Part shown: in pieces, positions 6,752-13,255 of the stretch
How positions within the stretch are numbered: position 1 is the stretch's first letter
How the letters are laid out: each line of letters opens with the position of its first letter
From: Victivallales bacterium
Lineage (GTDB): Bacteria; Verrucomicrobiota; Lentisphaeria; Victivallales; UBA1829
Direction of reading: 5' to 3'
NCBI GenBank assembly: GCA_016285335.1
Contig: JAEEQO010000055.1
Location: forward strand, 1 to 15,074
Length of the DNA: 15,074 bases
Position numbers and translations under genes: made by a program
Notes under the pieces: model-generated
What the model was told of the DNA's origin: nothing
What the model saw: the letters and a program-made list of their open reading frames with translations, nothing else
Databases searched by the model: none

Positions 6752-6853
6752 TTCAGCACACTCCGTGTGTGCCGTTGCGAAGCAAGGCACTAATTCAGCA
6801 CACTCCGTGTGTGCCGTTGCGAAGCAAGGCACTAATTCAGCACACTCCGTGTG
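6752..6853. repeat. 42-bp dyad tandem repeat, two full units and a truncated third
   Basis: Units at 6752-6793 and 6794-6835 are identical over 42 bp; a third starts at 6836 and breaks off after 18 bp at 6853. Each unit contains two hairpins: CACAC-tcc-GTGTG, and GTGCC-g-TTGC-gaa-GCAA-GGCAC (9 bp with one bulge). The array lies exactly between convergent genes and could act as a bidirectional transcription-end or mRNA-stabilising structure. The last codons and stop of the minus-strand gene lie within it. Confidence 0.85.
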
Positions 6854-7626
6854 AGCGGGGGAAGCTCCTTCAGTTTTCTTGCTTTCCACATTTCGAGCAG
6901 TTCGTCCCGGTGCAACGGCAGCCATTGGTCGATCATGTCCTGCGCCTCCGGCGGCAGTTCCCCCCAGGTGCTCTTTCCGGTCCGGATATCGATCTCGACA
7001 TCTTTTTCGCCGTACATCACCCAAATGCACGGATCCCCCGGATCCTTGCCAAAGGGATACATTTTGACGACCAGTTTGTTGAAGTGCGCGATCACATGGT
7101 TGCGGACCTCCTTCGGCTTCGAGGGATCGGCCGGCGGATACATGACCGTGCCCTTTTCGAACAGCTTGAAGTAGTATTCCAGCGGCTTGAAGTCATCGGG
7201 TCCCAGAAGACAGGTCTGCTTCAGTTCCGCTTCCGTCTCGAACAGGCGCACTTCCCCGGTGCTGTATTGCAGGTATCCGTACGTCCAGTCCTCTTTCCGG
7301 AAAAACGCATAGTCCTCGTGCAGATGGAGATCGGTGATCTTCTCCTCCAGAGTACCGGAAATCGCACCGTTTCCGGAATCCGAATCCGGGGCCTTGACAG
7401 ACTCCGACACCGCCAAATATCCGCGCTCGCAGGTGTCGATCATATGGACCTCATACGGATACTTCAGCGGGAAGCGGTACCAGTCCCGGAATCCCGTATC
7501 GGTGTAGAACGGGTCTTTCGGCGGCGCTTTCGGCTGACTGCCGCCGCTCAGTTTCCTTTTTACGCGGCCGCAGCCCGTGAGCAGCACGATCAGACACAGA
7601 AAAACATAGAACAGTGTCTTTTTCAT
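6832..7626 (-). CDS. Lipoprotein of unknown function with repeat-derived C-terminus
   Basis: The 264-residue product begins MKKTLFYVFLCLIVLLTGCG, a short signal peptide with lipobox LLTGC, so it is predicted to be exported and lipidated at Cys19. The mature part is a mixed soluble domain rich in Tyr, Lys and Asp (for example DWYRFPLKYPYEVHMIDT near 50-67) that I cannot assign. A GAGGT site about 6 nt before the ATG supports the start. The final residues TRSVLN and the TAG stop are read from the tandem-repeat sequence, so the native C-terminus has been replaced or truncated by the array. Upstream in the same orientation lies the small membrane gene 7726-8070. Confidence 0.75.
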   Translation of the reverse strand: MKKTLFYVFLCLIVLLTGCGRVKRKLSGGSQPKAPPKDPFYTDTGFRDWYRFPLKYPYEVHMIDTCERGYLAVSESVKAPDSDSGNGAISGTLEEKITDLHLHEDYAFFRKEDWTYGYLQYSTGEVRLFETEAELKQTCLLGPDDFKPLEYYFKLFEKGTVMYPPADPSKPKEVRNHVIAHFNKLVVKMYPFGKDPGDPCIWVMYGEKDVEIDIRTGKSTWGELPPEAQDMIDQWLPLHRDELLEMWKARKLKELPPLTRSVLN

Positions 7627-7640
7627 TTGTTACCTCGTTG

Positions 7641-7700
7641 TTGATGTGATCCGGCTGGATTCGGTTTGATTCGGTTGGTTTTTGTTTGATCCGTTTTGAT
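7641..7700. repeat. Degenerate 10-bp tandem repeat in the intergenic leader
   Basis: Six consecutive 10-mers from 7641 to 7700 follow a consensus near yCGGTTTGAT (for example TCGGTTTGAT, TCGGTTGGTT, CCGTTTTGAT). It lies between the minus-strand genes at 7626 and 7726. Part of it (CTCGTTG...GTGATCCGGCTGGAT) resembles the leader upstream of the 8070 gene start (CTCGTTGTGATTCGCTTGGAT at about 8091-8111). Function is unknown; it may be helically phased protein-binding sites or simple slippage. Confidence 0.5.
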
Positions 7701-7725
7701 GGTTTCGACCGCGGTTTCATCCTGT

Positions 7726-8070
7726 TCAATGCAGAAGAAGGTACGCCCCGATCATGGAGCATACCGACACCGCCGTCAGGGAAACCCATATCCGCTTTTC
7801 CGCACGGATCAGCTGCTCGGCTTTCTCGCTGTCGTATTTCCGGAGGGTTTCATAGCGTCTCACAAGTTCATCCTTGATCTTTTTGTTCAAATGGTTGTAC
7901 CTGTAATAAAAAAGCGGGTATCTGTTGAGTCCGTTGACGCATTCCTTGTCCATGTCGGGCAGCATGTTCCGGAAAGACTCCTTCAGATCAATGTACCGGT
8001 ACAATGCCCTGATCAAAAGGACAAGCACGACGCCGAAAACGATCAGATACGAAATGACGAACCATTTCAT
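7726..8070 (-). CDS. Small membrane protein with helices at both ends
   Basis: The 114-residue protein has an N-terminal membrane helix (about residues 4-22, ISYLIVFGVVLVLLIRA), a central charged cytosolic helical part rich in Lys, Arg, Glu and Tyr (about 23-90), and a C-terminal membrane helix (about 94-113). No family is recognised. AAGGAA about 11 nt before the ATG serves as ribosome-binding site. It lies between the AT-rich anchored gene and the lipoprotein 6832-7626, all on the minus strand, with gaps of 84 and 99 nt that may still allow one transcript. The hairpin topology with both termini outside or inside is inferred. Confidence 0.6.
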   Translation of the reverse strand: MKWFVISYLIVFGVVLVLLIRALYRYIDLKESFRNMLPDMDKECVNGLNRYPLFYYRYNHLNKKIKDELVRRYETLRKYDSEKAEQLIRAEKRIWVSLTAVSVCSMIGAYLLLH

Positions 8071-8154
8071 GATCGTAATTGTTCCTTATTCTCGTTGTGA
8101 TTCGCTTGGATGTGTGGTGTCGGGGTTAGTCGGCTGGGTACCACAAAATCCAAT

Positions 8155-8844
8155 TTATAATCTTTTTAGGCAAAAGAAAAAAGTGTTATTTTCTACATCA
8201 AACCAAACAATTCCATCCGAATAGCGACTATTCAATAATAACTCCTGTTGTAATGTGTAAGAATACCATAAAACTCTATCCGTTTCAGAAAATGACGGAA
8301 TCAAGCTGGTCGTCAGATCAAACAGTTCCTTAAAATTATAGGTGCTGAATCCAGTACGAAGTTCTTTTGGAGATTTTGTTGAAAGATCCTGAGGCGTTTT
8401 TTTCCATTCATATTTGTCAAACATATTTTGAGAATCCAAATCTGAGACAATGACAACCCCGAATAATATTGATTCAAAATCCGATGGACTCGGAACATCA
8501 ATTATTGTTTTTTTTCTCCGGTCGATGTTAGCAACCCCCCACTCGCAATATGTTACACTTGATCCCAGTGATAATTTGCTGACACGCGTCAACTCAGAAT
8601 AACTGGAACTGGAAGACATAGTGATTTGTTTCCCTTTTGAGGTAGTTTCTTTGACATTCTTTTTTCGAATAGAAGAAGAACAACTGTTACAAGTCAAAAG
8701 CAATACAAATAAAACTCCAAGAAACATACATATCACAATCGCTATTACATGTAATTTGCTGTTTGTTTTCATCTGATACCTACAGTTCGTTTTGACCTGT
8801 TCCGTTTCGGACGTTTCAGGTGTTTCCCGGTCTAATCGTTTCAT
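8155..8844 (-). CDS. AT-rich membrane-anchored protein of unknown function
   Basis: The reading from Met at 8844 gives about 229 residues: a short polar N-terminus, one membrane helix (about 28-48, VIAIVICMFLGVLFVLLLTC) followed by CNSCSSS, and a soluble domain containing SLGSSVTYCEWGVANIDRRK and ending YSDGIVWFDVENNTFFFCLKRL. I do not recognise the domain. The body is much more AT-rich than every neighbour, which suggests recent acquisition. Met 8844 is chosen over Met 8859 because GGAG lies 9 nt upstream of it, inside the codons of the longer reading. Its leader and first residues are duplicated from the Sel1-protein gene upstream. Confidence 0.6.
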   Translation of the reverse strand: MKRLDRETPETSETEQVKTNCRYQMKTNSKLHVIAIVICMFLGVLFVLLLTCNSCSSSIRKKNVKETTSKGKQITMSSSSSYSELTRVSKLSLGSSVTYCEWGVANIDRRKKTIIDVPSPSDFESILFGVVIVSDLDSQNMFDKYEWKKTPQDLSTKSPKELRTGFSTYNFKELFDLTTSLIPSFSETDRVLWYSYTLQQELLLNSRYSDGIVWFDVENNTFFFCLKRL

Positions 8845-8905
8845 GTCGAAAATCTCCATTTAAAATAGTTCTGGATGGTTATGACCGCCGTGTCCCCTAT
8901 GGGAC
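8836..8905 (-). repeat. Duplicated leader, copy B (upstream of AT-rich gene)
   Basis: This segment aligns with 9996-10068. The two share TTCATGTCGAAAATCTCCAT exactly, then ctggatggtt/ccggatggtt, then CCGCCGTGTCCCC/GCGCCGTGTCCCC and GGGACC. A GTCCC-(4 nt)-GGGAC hairpin (8892-8905) is kept while its loop differs (CTAT here, CCTC in copy A). On the minus strand it encodes the leader and the first residues of the downstream gene. Confidence 0.75.
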
Positions 8906-8944
8906 CGGACTGTTTTGTTGGCGTATGGTTCCATGTGCCTGCGC

Positions 8945-10006
8945 TCAAAGTCCAAGCCCTTTGAGGGCCAGTTTCGCGTTGGGTTCGCCCTGCGCGGCGG
9001 CCTTGCGGAGCCATGGAACGGCTTCTTCCTTATTCAGGGCTACGCCTCTTCCCGTAAAATAGCAGCTGCCGACCGTATACTGCGCCACGGCATAGCCGTG
9101 CTCAGCGGACTTGAGGAACCACTTGAACGCCTCCGCTTTGTCCTTTTCGATGCCGCGTCCCGCGAAATAACAGTTGCCGAGCGCGTATTCCGCGACGGCA
9201 TGCCCCTGTTCCGCGGATTTCCGGAACCATTCGACGGCTTTTTGTTCGTCCGGTTCGATCCCGTCCCCGAGGAAATAATGATTGGCGAGATCGCATTGCG
9301 CCTCGGCGTCGCCATTTTCCGCCGCTTCCATGCGCTTCGCGAGCTCCTCCGCGGAGAGTTGACGGGACCCGACCCCTGTCGTCAAAAACACGACGACGGA
9401 AACGACGACAAAGAATTCGCAGATGTACGCGAGAACGAGGCCGGCCGTCTCCAGCGCGGGATTCCGCTTCTTTTCCGGGAGCTGTTCGTCCGTAAACGGG
9501 ATGTTTTTCCGCCTGTTTTTGCACGCCAGCGCGAGCTGTTTGCGGGTGAAGGCCCCGTCTCCGAACAGGTAATCAGACCTTGCCGCAAGCAGGACCTGAA
9601 TGAAGATCGCCAAACAGACCAGCTCAATGCCGACATCCAGGACAAGCGCGACCGGGTTCTGCGGGAGCTTCGTCATCGAAACCAGCGTAAGGAGAATGCC
9701 GACCGCCGACCAGATGTAGAAGAATACGCGCGCCTTCCGGTCGCGGGCGTACAGGAACATGTATCCGAAGCCCAGGCAGGGCAGCAGCAGGAGCGTGATC
9801 GGGGAGCCGACCTTTACGGTCTGGGGACCCATGCGAACCGTGATCCCCATCCCTCCGATCTGTGCGCCCGACAGCAGTCCAAGCAGGACGAAAACTGAGG
9901 TCAGCAGGAAAACTAGAATGAACAGAATCCCCAGCTCATGGAAAAGCCTTGATTTCTTGTACAGCTTGTTCAGCTCGGGAAGCGTCAATGCGTCCAATCG
10001 GTTCAT
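8945..10006 (-). CDS. Membrane protein with C-terminal Sel1 repeats
   Basis: From Met at 10006 the product is about 353 residues. It has five probable membrane segments (near 25-47, 67-86, 92-111, 118-141 and 187-210) and then a soluble tail with three Sel1-like (TPR-type) repeats of 36 residues. These show the pattern A-Y-x-L-G-x-x-Y-F-x-G-x-G-I-x-x-D-x-x-x-A-x-x-W-F-x-K-S-A-E-x-G. Sel1 repeats are protein-protein interaction helices common in envelope and stress adaptors, so a membrane-tethered scaffold is inferred; the partner is unknown. The first ATG (10021) lacks a ribosome-binding site, whereas GGAG lies 9 nt before 10006. A TTGCAT-N16-TATATT promoter upstream is consistent with this start. 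Confidence 0.8.
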   Translation of the reverse strand: MNRLDALTLPELNKLYKKSRLFHELGILFILVFLLTSVFVLLGLLSGAQIGGMGITVRMGPQTVKVGSPITLLLLPCLGFGYMFLYARDRKARVFFYIWSAVGILLTLVSMTKLPQNPVALVLDVGIELVCLAIFIQVLLAARSDYLFGDGAFTRKQLALACKNRRKNIPFTDEQLPEKKRNPALETAGLVLAYICEFFVVVSVVVFLTTGVGSRQLSAEELAKRMEAAENGDAEAQCDLANHYFLGDGIEPDEQKAVEWFRKSAEQGHAVAEYALGNCYFAGRGIEKDKAEAFKWFLKSAEHGYAVAQYTVGSCYFTGRGVALNKEEAVPWLRKAAAQGEPNAKLALKGLGL

Positions 10007-10068
10007 GTCGAAAATCTCCATCTGAAGTGTTGCCGGATGGTTTGCGAGCGCCGTGTCCCCCTCGGGAC
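9996..10068 (-). repeat. Duplicated leader, copy A (upstream of Sel1 gene), with conserved hairpin
   Basis: This is the partner of the copy at 8836-8905. The hairpin GTCCC-CCTC-GGGAC occupies 10055-10068. The minus-strand reading GCAACACTTCAG lies about 26 nt before Met 10006, matching the GCAACA element seen before plus-strand genes. The hairpin sits in the predicted 5' untranslated region. Confidence 0.75.
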
Positions 10069-10087
10069 CAGCTATTTTTCAACCTTT

Positions 10088-10115
10088 AATATACCCCCGA
10101 AAACGGAAAATGCAA
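10088..10115 (-). promoter_or_regulatory. Candidate promoter of the Sel1 gene
   Basis: On the minus strand TTGCAT (10115-10110), a 16-nt spacer and TATATT (10093-10088). The spacing equals that of the two TTGACT/TATAGT promoters in the window. The predicted leader is about 75 nt and includes the hairpin. Confidence 0.5.
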
Positions 10116-10332
10116 ATTCGAGTTATGAAAAAAAAGAAGAAACTTGCTATTTGAAGAACAATGGGCGAAAAAGCCGCCGATCCAGAGCTGGTATTTGTCA
10201 ACCAGAACTCTGCTCAAACCTCATAACGGGGAGAGCCTGAGCGGCACTTCAAGGATGCAAATCCCGGGGGGCTGCTCTTTTTTTGGCAGTTTCTTTAGCC
10301 GACCGTGAGTGTTTGAGGTTAACATCCGACAG
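10116..10332. other. Intergenic region with hairpins, no supported gene
   Basis: This is the largest gap, between the AlbA_2 regulator and the Sel1 gene. It holds a stem AGAG-CTGGT / ACCAG-aa-CTCT (10184-10211) and a plus-strand terminator-like stem (see 10239-10284). A 7-bp inverted repeat CTCAAAC/GTTTGAG (10213-10219 and 10311-10317) flanks the terminator. No open reading frame here has a ribosome-binding site or convincing composition. A small RNA is possible but no clear plus-strand promoter is seen. Confidence 0.5.
10239..10284 (+). terminator. Rho-independent terminator-like stem with T7
   Basis: GAGCGGC (10239-10245) pairs with GCTGCTC (10271-10277), 7 bp with one G-U, directly followed by seven T (10278-10284). 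An alternative 5' arm GAGAGCC (10231-10237) can pair with GGCT-g-CTC. The long loop makes it weaker than usual. No plus-strand gene lies upstream, so it would end an unannotated transcript if real. Confidence 0.4.
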
Positions 10333-11844
10333 TCATTCCTCGACAATCTCCCAATGCCCGCTGAACCCGCTGCCGACATACTTGACATTCGGCATCTTTT
10401 CTAAGTGTCGCCAAACGGTTTTCGAGCTAACAGATAGTTTTTGAGAGATACCCTCTATCGAAACTTTGTTGTTTCTTCGAACCAGTTCAAGAATTCTGGA
10501 ATCAATATCGTCTTGATGGACACCTTGATGGACACCTTGAGTGACATCTTGAGTGACATCTTGAGTGACATCTTGAGTGACATCTTGATGGACACCTTGA
10601 GTGACACCTTGATGGACACCTTGATGGACACCTTGATGGACACCTTGATGGACACCTTGATGGACACAGTAATTCAGATTCGGCAGGATGACCGTGAATT
10701 GGGTTTTGTCCGAACGGAAAGACGGTTTCTTCCCTTCCTGATAGTTGACCTGGACCTCGTAGGAACGGATAATCTTCCCGAAGCCGCTTCCCCGACGCTC
10801 CATGTAGCCAAGGCGTTCGAAGATGTCCGCCAGAAGCGGGTTCCTTCTGGTCGAAGGTACGGTCAACGGGTCCCGATCCTGGATGAAGGTTCCGTCAGGC
10901 ATCCCGCCGGGGGAGTAAATCTCCATTCTGTCATCGAACATGTCGATGTGGATTTCGCTGCCGTTCACAAGCATGTCACGGTGGACGAGCGCGTTGATGA
11001 GGGCTTCATGGTAGCTGCGCTCCACGTACTCGGGCATTTCTTCCCGCGAGTTCGGGGTCTTGCGCCACATTTTTTTAGCGTTGCGGTGGATGAAGCCCTC
11101 GCCGTTTTCCAGCAGGGAAATCAGGCTCCCGGAATATTCGGCATCATCCAGGGCGTCGATGACGCCGCTGCTTTTGTCGTTTCCGTTCCACCGGGTGCAG
11201 AAGACCCGCGACCAACGTATCGGGCATTCATCTGCCAGAAGCGCACCTGCGTTTGTCAGGATTCCGGCCTCATTCACCAGCCCGAAGGAGATGAGGTCGC
11301 GGTCCTCGAAGCTCTTCCTGGTCCACTTTTTGTAGCGTTCGCGCAGCTTGGTGAAGGCAAAGTCGTCCGCGTTGTAGCCGGACAGCTGCGTGTCCCAAGT
11401 GGTATTCCGGCCTTTCAGGATCAGCCGCTTTTGCTCTACGGCAGATGCCTTGACACTCTCGTTCCCGACGCGGACATAGGTCTCAAGGACTCCGTCGGAG
11501 GAATAGTAATAGGGCGTGTCGCTGCCGGGCTGGATATCCAGAACCACCAACGTCTTGCCCTCAACCTTTTCAAAACGAAGCCGGAACTCCGGGATCGGGT
11601 CCAGTCGCGATTTGATGATCTCGCTGATCTTATCCGCAACCTGTTCGGGATTATCTAGCCCCACAACTGCGCTGTCATCGGCTATGCCGAAAACCAACGC
11701 GCCACCCTCGCCGTTGGCAAATGCGCAGACGCTCTTGCACCAGCTTTTCGGTCGCTTTTCCTCAAGAGCCTGTTTTTTATCATACGCCGTCGCCTCGCCA
11801 ATCAAACTGGCGATATCCAGATGTTTTTCCTCGTTCTGCGGCAT
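10333..11844 (-). CDS. AlbA_2 / HATPase_c_4 winged-helix regulator with VHQG/VTQD repeat linker
   Basis: From Met at 11844 the protein has about 503 residues. The N-terminal AlbA_2 (Schlafen-type) domain shows AFANGEGGALVFGIADD and VVGLDN (about 40-65). A GHKL-type HATPase_c_4 domain follows, with SYHEALINALVHRDMLVNGS (about 275-295), GGMPDG and RRGSGFGKI. Thirteen four-residue repeats (VHQG, VTQG, VHQD, VTQD) then lead to a C-terminal winged helix (ILELVRRNNKVSIEGISQKL, SSKTVWRHLEKM). Proteins of this COG2865-like architecture are often annotated as RecG-like or putative transcriptional regulators; some sit in defence islands. AGGAAA before 11844, and a promoter whose start lies near 11882, argue against the Met at 11877. 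The DNA-binding target is unknown. Confidence 0.85.
   Translation of the reverse strand: MPQNEEKHLDIASLIGEATAYDKKQALEEKRPKSWCKSVCAFANGEGGALVFGIADDSAVVGLDNPEQVADKISEIIKSRLDPIPEFRLRFEKVEGKTLVVLDIQPGSDTPYYYSSDGVLETYVRVGNESVKASAVEQKRLILKGRNTTWDTQLSGYNADDFAFTKLRERYKKWTRKSFEDRDLISFGLVNEAGILTNAGALLADECPIRWSRVFCTRWNGNDKSSGVIDALDDAEYSGSLISLLENGEGFIHRNAKKMWRKTPNSREEMPEYVERSYHEALINALVHRDMLVNGSEIHIDMFDDRMEIYSPGGMPDGTFIQDRDPLTVPSTRRNPLLADIFERLGYMERRGSGFGKIIRSYEVQVNYQEGKKPSFRSDKTQFTVILPNLNYCVHQGVHQGVHQGVHQGVHQGVTQGVHQDVTQDVTQDVTQDVTQGVHQGVHQDDIDSRILELVRRNNKVSIEGISQKLSVSSKTVWRHLEKMPNVKYVGSGFSGHWEIVEE
10510..10665 (-). repeat. In-frame 12-bp minisatellite, 13 units
   Basis: Thirteen consecutive 12-bp units encode V(H/T)Q(G/D) on the minus strand, in the order VHQG x5, VTQG, VHQD, VTQD x3, VTQG, VHQG, VHQD. 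Units differ at two positions (H/T and G/D). Because 12 is a multiple of 3, gain or loss changes linker length without a frameshift. The array lies between the ATPase-like and winged-helix domains. Confidence 0.93.
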
Positions 11845-11888
11845 TCTTGATTTCCTAAGTCTCAGTTCCGGCTGCATGTGCCTCGCAT

Positions 11889-11917
11889 AACATACACCCG
11901 CGCCCGCGAAAAAGCAA
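11889..11917 (-). promoter_or_regulatory. Candidate promoter of the AlbA_2 regulator gene
   Basis: On the minus strand TTGCTT (11917-11912), 17-nt spacer and TATGTT (11894-11889), with TG adjacent to the -10. The predicted start near 11882 leaves only about 5 nt before the first ATG (11877), but about 38 nt before Met 11844, which has an AGGAAA site. Confidence 0.45.
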
Positions 11918-12019
11918 GCCGAAATCGGAACAAATCGGCGAAATCCTGCAAAAGCCGCGCCTCATTGCTCCGAAGCCGTGTTTCAGCTTCGCCGCGGAGG
12001 AGTGGCGGATGCCGCGAAA

Positions 12020-13120
12020 TCACTTTTCATCCGGGACCGAGTAGGGCAGACGCCAGGTCAGCTCGAACAATCCGCTGACGAACTCGAAAAGATACTTGTC
12101 CGTGAACATGTCCATGTATTTCGCTCTCCGGTCCGGATGCCGGAGCAGATAGTCGTAGACGACGGCGTCTTTTCCGAATCCGCGGGAATGTTCCAGGTCG
12201 ATCAGCCCTTCCGTGCTGTTGTAATCCTCCAGGCATTCCCTGACCGTTTTCTCGAAATAGGCGGTTTCCGCTTCGGGGGATTCCTTTTTCGCCCGGATGA
12301 ACCTGATGTAGATCTCGTAATAGAAGATATTCGGGATCGGCAGCTCTTTCTCCAGCGCCTCGAATGCCGCCGCCATCTTCTCCAGTTCCGCGTCGGACAG
12401 GGACATCAGAACATACGAATGCCGCTGCAGGAACTCGAAGACAAGCATCAGTCTCCCGAGAAACCCGGATTTATCCATCTTTTCCGCAAACGAATCCGGG
12501 GCGGGGAGGTCCTTCAGGAGCAGAAGAATGCAGTCCTCCGTGAAACTCTCCCCCCGGAAATCGCTGTCGTCCGTCCTCCTGCTGATGATGTGAGTCAGCA
12601 GCAGGTTCCGCATCTTCGCATCGGCTTTTCTGAACGCTTCATAAAACATCAGATACGAATCGGCGTTTCCCGGCCACTTCATGGCCTGGATGTCGGCATT
12701 TTTCACCTGTTTCCCCTCGGTTTCCCAGGTTTCCAGCGTGCGGATGTTTTCATACAGAAGGAAATAATCCGCGATGTCCCGCTCGACTTTCTCCCGTTCC
12801 TTTTCCGACAGCGACCGCAGCATCTTTTTCCACGCGGCGGAGTCGAAATAGCGGCGGAGATTCTCCGCGTCCCCGGCGGGGATGTCCGTGAGGAAAGGCC
12901 CGGAATCCGTCAGGATGTTTTTGAACTGGCGTTCCACTTCCTCAGCGCGGAAGGCTTCATCATCATCCGGCGGATTCAGAAACTTGGAAAGGCGTTCCGC
13001 TTCCTCAGCACGGAAGGCTTCATCATCCTCCGGCGTCTTCTGAAGCCTGAACGCGTACAGGTCCGGCGCACAAAACGAGACGACCGCGAAAAGGACAAGC
13101 AGATTAAAAAGATGTTTCAT
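12020..13120 (-). CDS. Exported protein of unknown function with duplicated acidic segment
   Basis: The 366-residue product has a classic type I signal peptide (MKHLFNLLVLFAVVSFCAPDLYA, cleavage predicted after LYA), so it is periplasmic or secreted. The mature N-terminus carries two tandem 21-residue copies of a (E/D)DDEAFRAEE(A/V)ER unit. The rest is an alpha-helical, charged domain (for example SLSEKEREKVERDIADYFLLYENI) with no motif I recognise; helical solenoid packing is possible. GAAAGG lies 7 nt before the ATG, and a TTGACT-N17-TAAAGT promoter lies about 80 nt upstream, divergent from the lipid-kinase operon. The 142-nt gap to the next minus gene holds a 6-bp dyad (CGAAGC/GCTTCG) but no T-run. 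Confidence 0.75.
   Translation of the reverse strand: MKHLFNLLVLFAVVSFCAPDLYAFRLQKTPEDDEAFRAEEAERLSKFLNPPDDDEAFRAEEVERQFKNILTDSGPFLTDIPAGDAENLRRYFDSAAWKKMLRSLSEKEREKVERDIADYFLLYENIRTLETWETEGKQVKNADIQAMKWPGNADSYLMFYEAFRKADAKMRNLLLTHIISRRTDDSDFRGESFTEDCILLLLKDLPAPDSFAEKMDKSGFLGRLMLVFEFLQRHSYVLMSLSDAELEKMAAAFEALEKELPIPNIFYYEIYIRFIRAKKESPEAETAYFEKTVRECLEDYNSTEGLIDLEHSRGFGKDAVVYDYLLRHPDRRAKYMDMFTDKYLFEFVSGLFELTWRLPYSVPDEK
12929..13054 (-). repeat. 63-bp tandem duplication within the exported-protein gene
   Basis: Two adjacent 63-bp units begin at 12929 and 12992. They share GCGTTCC, CTTCCTCAGC and CGGAAGGCTTCATCATC and encode 21 residues each, including DDEAFRAEE. The unit is in frame, so repeat number could change protein length without disrupting it. 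Divergence is greater at the 3' edge of the second unit. Confidence 0.7.
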
Positions 13121-13203
13121 GGTTCAGCCTTTCTTTCGGAAAACATCGGTCACGAACACCCTCAACGACTATGAGCGGTATTCGCTGCATTCATTATAAC
13201 TCT

Positions 13204-13232
13204 ACTTTATCACGCTTTACGGAAAAAGTCAA
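13204..13232 (-). promoter_or_regulatory. Promoter of the exported-protein gene
   Basis: On the minus strand TTGACT (13232-13227), 17-nt spacer and TAAAGT (13209-13204), with TGA immediately upstream giving an extended -10. The leader would be about 77 nt. Confidence 0.6.
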
Positions 13233-13255
13233 GTCTTTTTCTTTGTATAATGTGC

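Noticed and set aside
6752..6853. Possible CRISPR array
   Set aside because: The units are directly adjacent with no unique spacers, there are only about 2.4 copies, and no cas gene is present.
6697..7644. Plus-strand frame of 315 codons through the tandem repeat
   Set aside because: It lies opposite a lipoprotein with a proper signal peptide, and its N-terminal repeats only reflect the 42-bp DNA units.
8915..9898. Plus-strand frame of 327 codons over the Sel1 gene
   Set aside because: The minus strand shows clear Sel1 repeats and membrane helices; the plus frame is a mirror without motifs.
10037..10240. 67-codon plus-strand frame in the intergenic region
   Set aside because: It begins in the duplicated leader of the minus-strand gene, lacks a ribosome-binding site and has low-complexity polar composition.
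10213..10330. Possible integron attC-like site (CTCAAAC/GTTTGAG around stems, GTTAAC nearby)
   Set aside because: The core boxes do not fit RYYYAAC/GTTRRRY in the right arrangement, and no integrase or cassette array is seen.
10441..11658. Plus-strand open frame of 405 codons with MDTL/SDIL repeats
   Set aside because: It is the complement of the AlbA_2 regulator; the repeat is stop-free in this frame only because the unit is 12 bp. No domain or ribosome-binding site is seen.
11978..13174. Long plus-strand open frame (398 codons) antisense to the exported-protein gene
   Set aside because: The minus-strand frame has a signal peptide, ribosome-binding site and promoter; the plus frame is Arg/Phe/Pro-biased and has none, as expected for a GC-rich shadow.
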